Source of the DNA: DASWUZ01 sp036401375
GTDB taxonomy: Bacteria > Acidobacteriota > Terriglobia > Terriglobales > Acidobacteriaceae
Assembly (NCBI GenBank): GCA_036401375.1
Contig: DASWVB010000002.1
Span: 1 to 64,000, forward strand
Direction of reading: 5' to 3'
Length of the DNA: 64,000 nt
The notes below the pieces were generated by a model. It saw only the letters and a program-made list of their open reading frames with translations. It did no database searches and had not been told where the DNA came from. Shown in pieces: positions 63,852 to 64,000 of the stretch (its first letter is position 1; the number at the start of each line of letters is the position of its first letter). Made by a program: the position numbers and the translations under genes.

Positions 63852-64000
63852 ATGGCATCCCGCACCCGCCGCACCGCCTACTCTCTGACCCTGTTTTTCG
63901 CTGTCTGCGCGGTCGTGGGATTCACCGTGAACCAGAATGTGGGCGCACAGGCCACCACGGACGAGTCCACCTACCGGGACAGTCTGCGCTCCTTCACCAG
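63852..64000 (+). CDS. S41 (carboxy-terminal processing) protease, N-terminal part
   Basis: Begins MASRTRRTAYSLTLFF, a basic start with a TM or signal segment, then QATTDESTYRDSLRSFT, similar to the N-terminus of Ctp/Tsp periplasmic proteases before the PDZ domain. The gene runs off the window, so the catalytic Ser-Lys is not seen and the call rests on this start alone. Confidence 0.6.
   Translation, partial: MASRTRRTAYSLTLFFAVCAVVGFTVNQNVGAQATTDESTYRDSLRSFT

Noticed and set aside
63491..63874. 127-residue minus-strand ORF before the ctp gene
   Set aside because: Very Arg-rich, overlaps the ctp start, no motif.

Overview
The window is chromosomal DNA, GC-rich, with housekeeping genes on both strands and no phage, plasmid, rRNA or CRISPR content. 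The gene set points to the Acidobacteriota, probably class Terriglobia (Granulicella/Terriglobus/Edaphobacter-like). The pointers are an Oar-type TonB receptor with an N-terminal carboxypeptidase-regulatory domain, DUF2029 (GT87) membrane proteins, a B12-dependent ribonucleotide reductase, a seven-TM protein of a kind I associate with acidobacteria, and a carotenoid cluster built on squalene-type desaturases. This assignment is an inference from gene families, not a database match.

Layout. 1-450: 3' end of rpoC and its terminator. 519-5745: an SDR oxidoreductase, then a three-gene signalling operon (response-regulator/HWE kinase, CHASE3-PAS kinase, Rcp1-type regulator). 6256-9762: a secreted prolyl oligopeptidase and a GT87 membrane protein. 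10120-13880: nrdJ with a candidate NrdR box, promoter and terminator. 13909-20405: a second GT87 protein, a STAS protein, proS and a bifunctional class A PBP. 20466-27216: nei and lhr back to back, then yceH. 27429-30150: tRNA-Glu(TTC), a membrane histidine kinase whose N-terminus resembles the plant ethylene-receptor binding domain, and a degenerate second copy of the tRNA-Glu 3' end. 30285-33951: a small Cys/His-rich exported protein, a TonB receptor and two small single-TM proteins. 34172-35221: an LLM flavin oxidoreductase. 35347-42295: a five-gene staphyloxanthin-like C30 carotenoid operon. 42580-49479: DUF3147 pair, ppa, GH39 glycosidase, ridA, msrB, rpmB, a WD40-like propeller protein, rplU-rpmA. 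49665-56148: a seven-TM protein, a tiny secreted peptide, gyrB, a truncated PIN-domain toxin, a class C beta-lactamase-like hydrolase and a small membrane protein. 56456-64000: OFA-type MFS transporter, exported amidohydrolase, EVE protein, YhaM-like HD nuclease, a SurA-like chaperone with a long Pro/Ala/Lys tail, and the start of an S41 (Ctp) protease.

How genes work together. The carotenoid operon has overlapping or closely spaced genes that would take a C30 precursor through desaturation, terminal oxidation, aldehyde oxidation, glycosylation and acylation; the squalene/dehydrosqualene synthase must lie elsewhere. Lhr and Nei form a repair pair. The two HWE kinases share a nearly identical catalytic half.

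Most worth a second look: the ethylene-receptor-like kinase lying between two tRNA-Glu-derived 43-bp repeats, the carotenoid cluster, the 63-residue secreted peptide, the metal-binding-looking small protein before the TonB receptor, and candidate leaderless genes.
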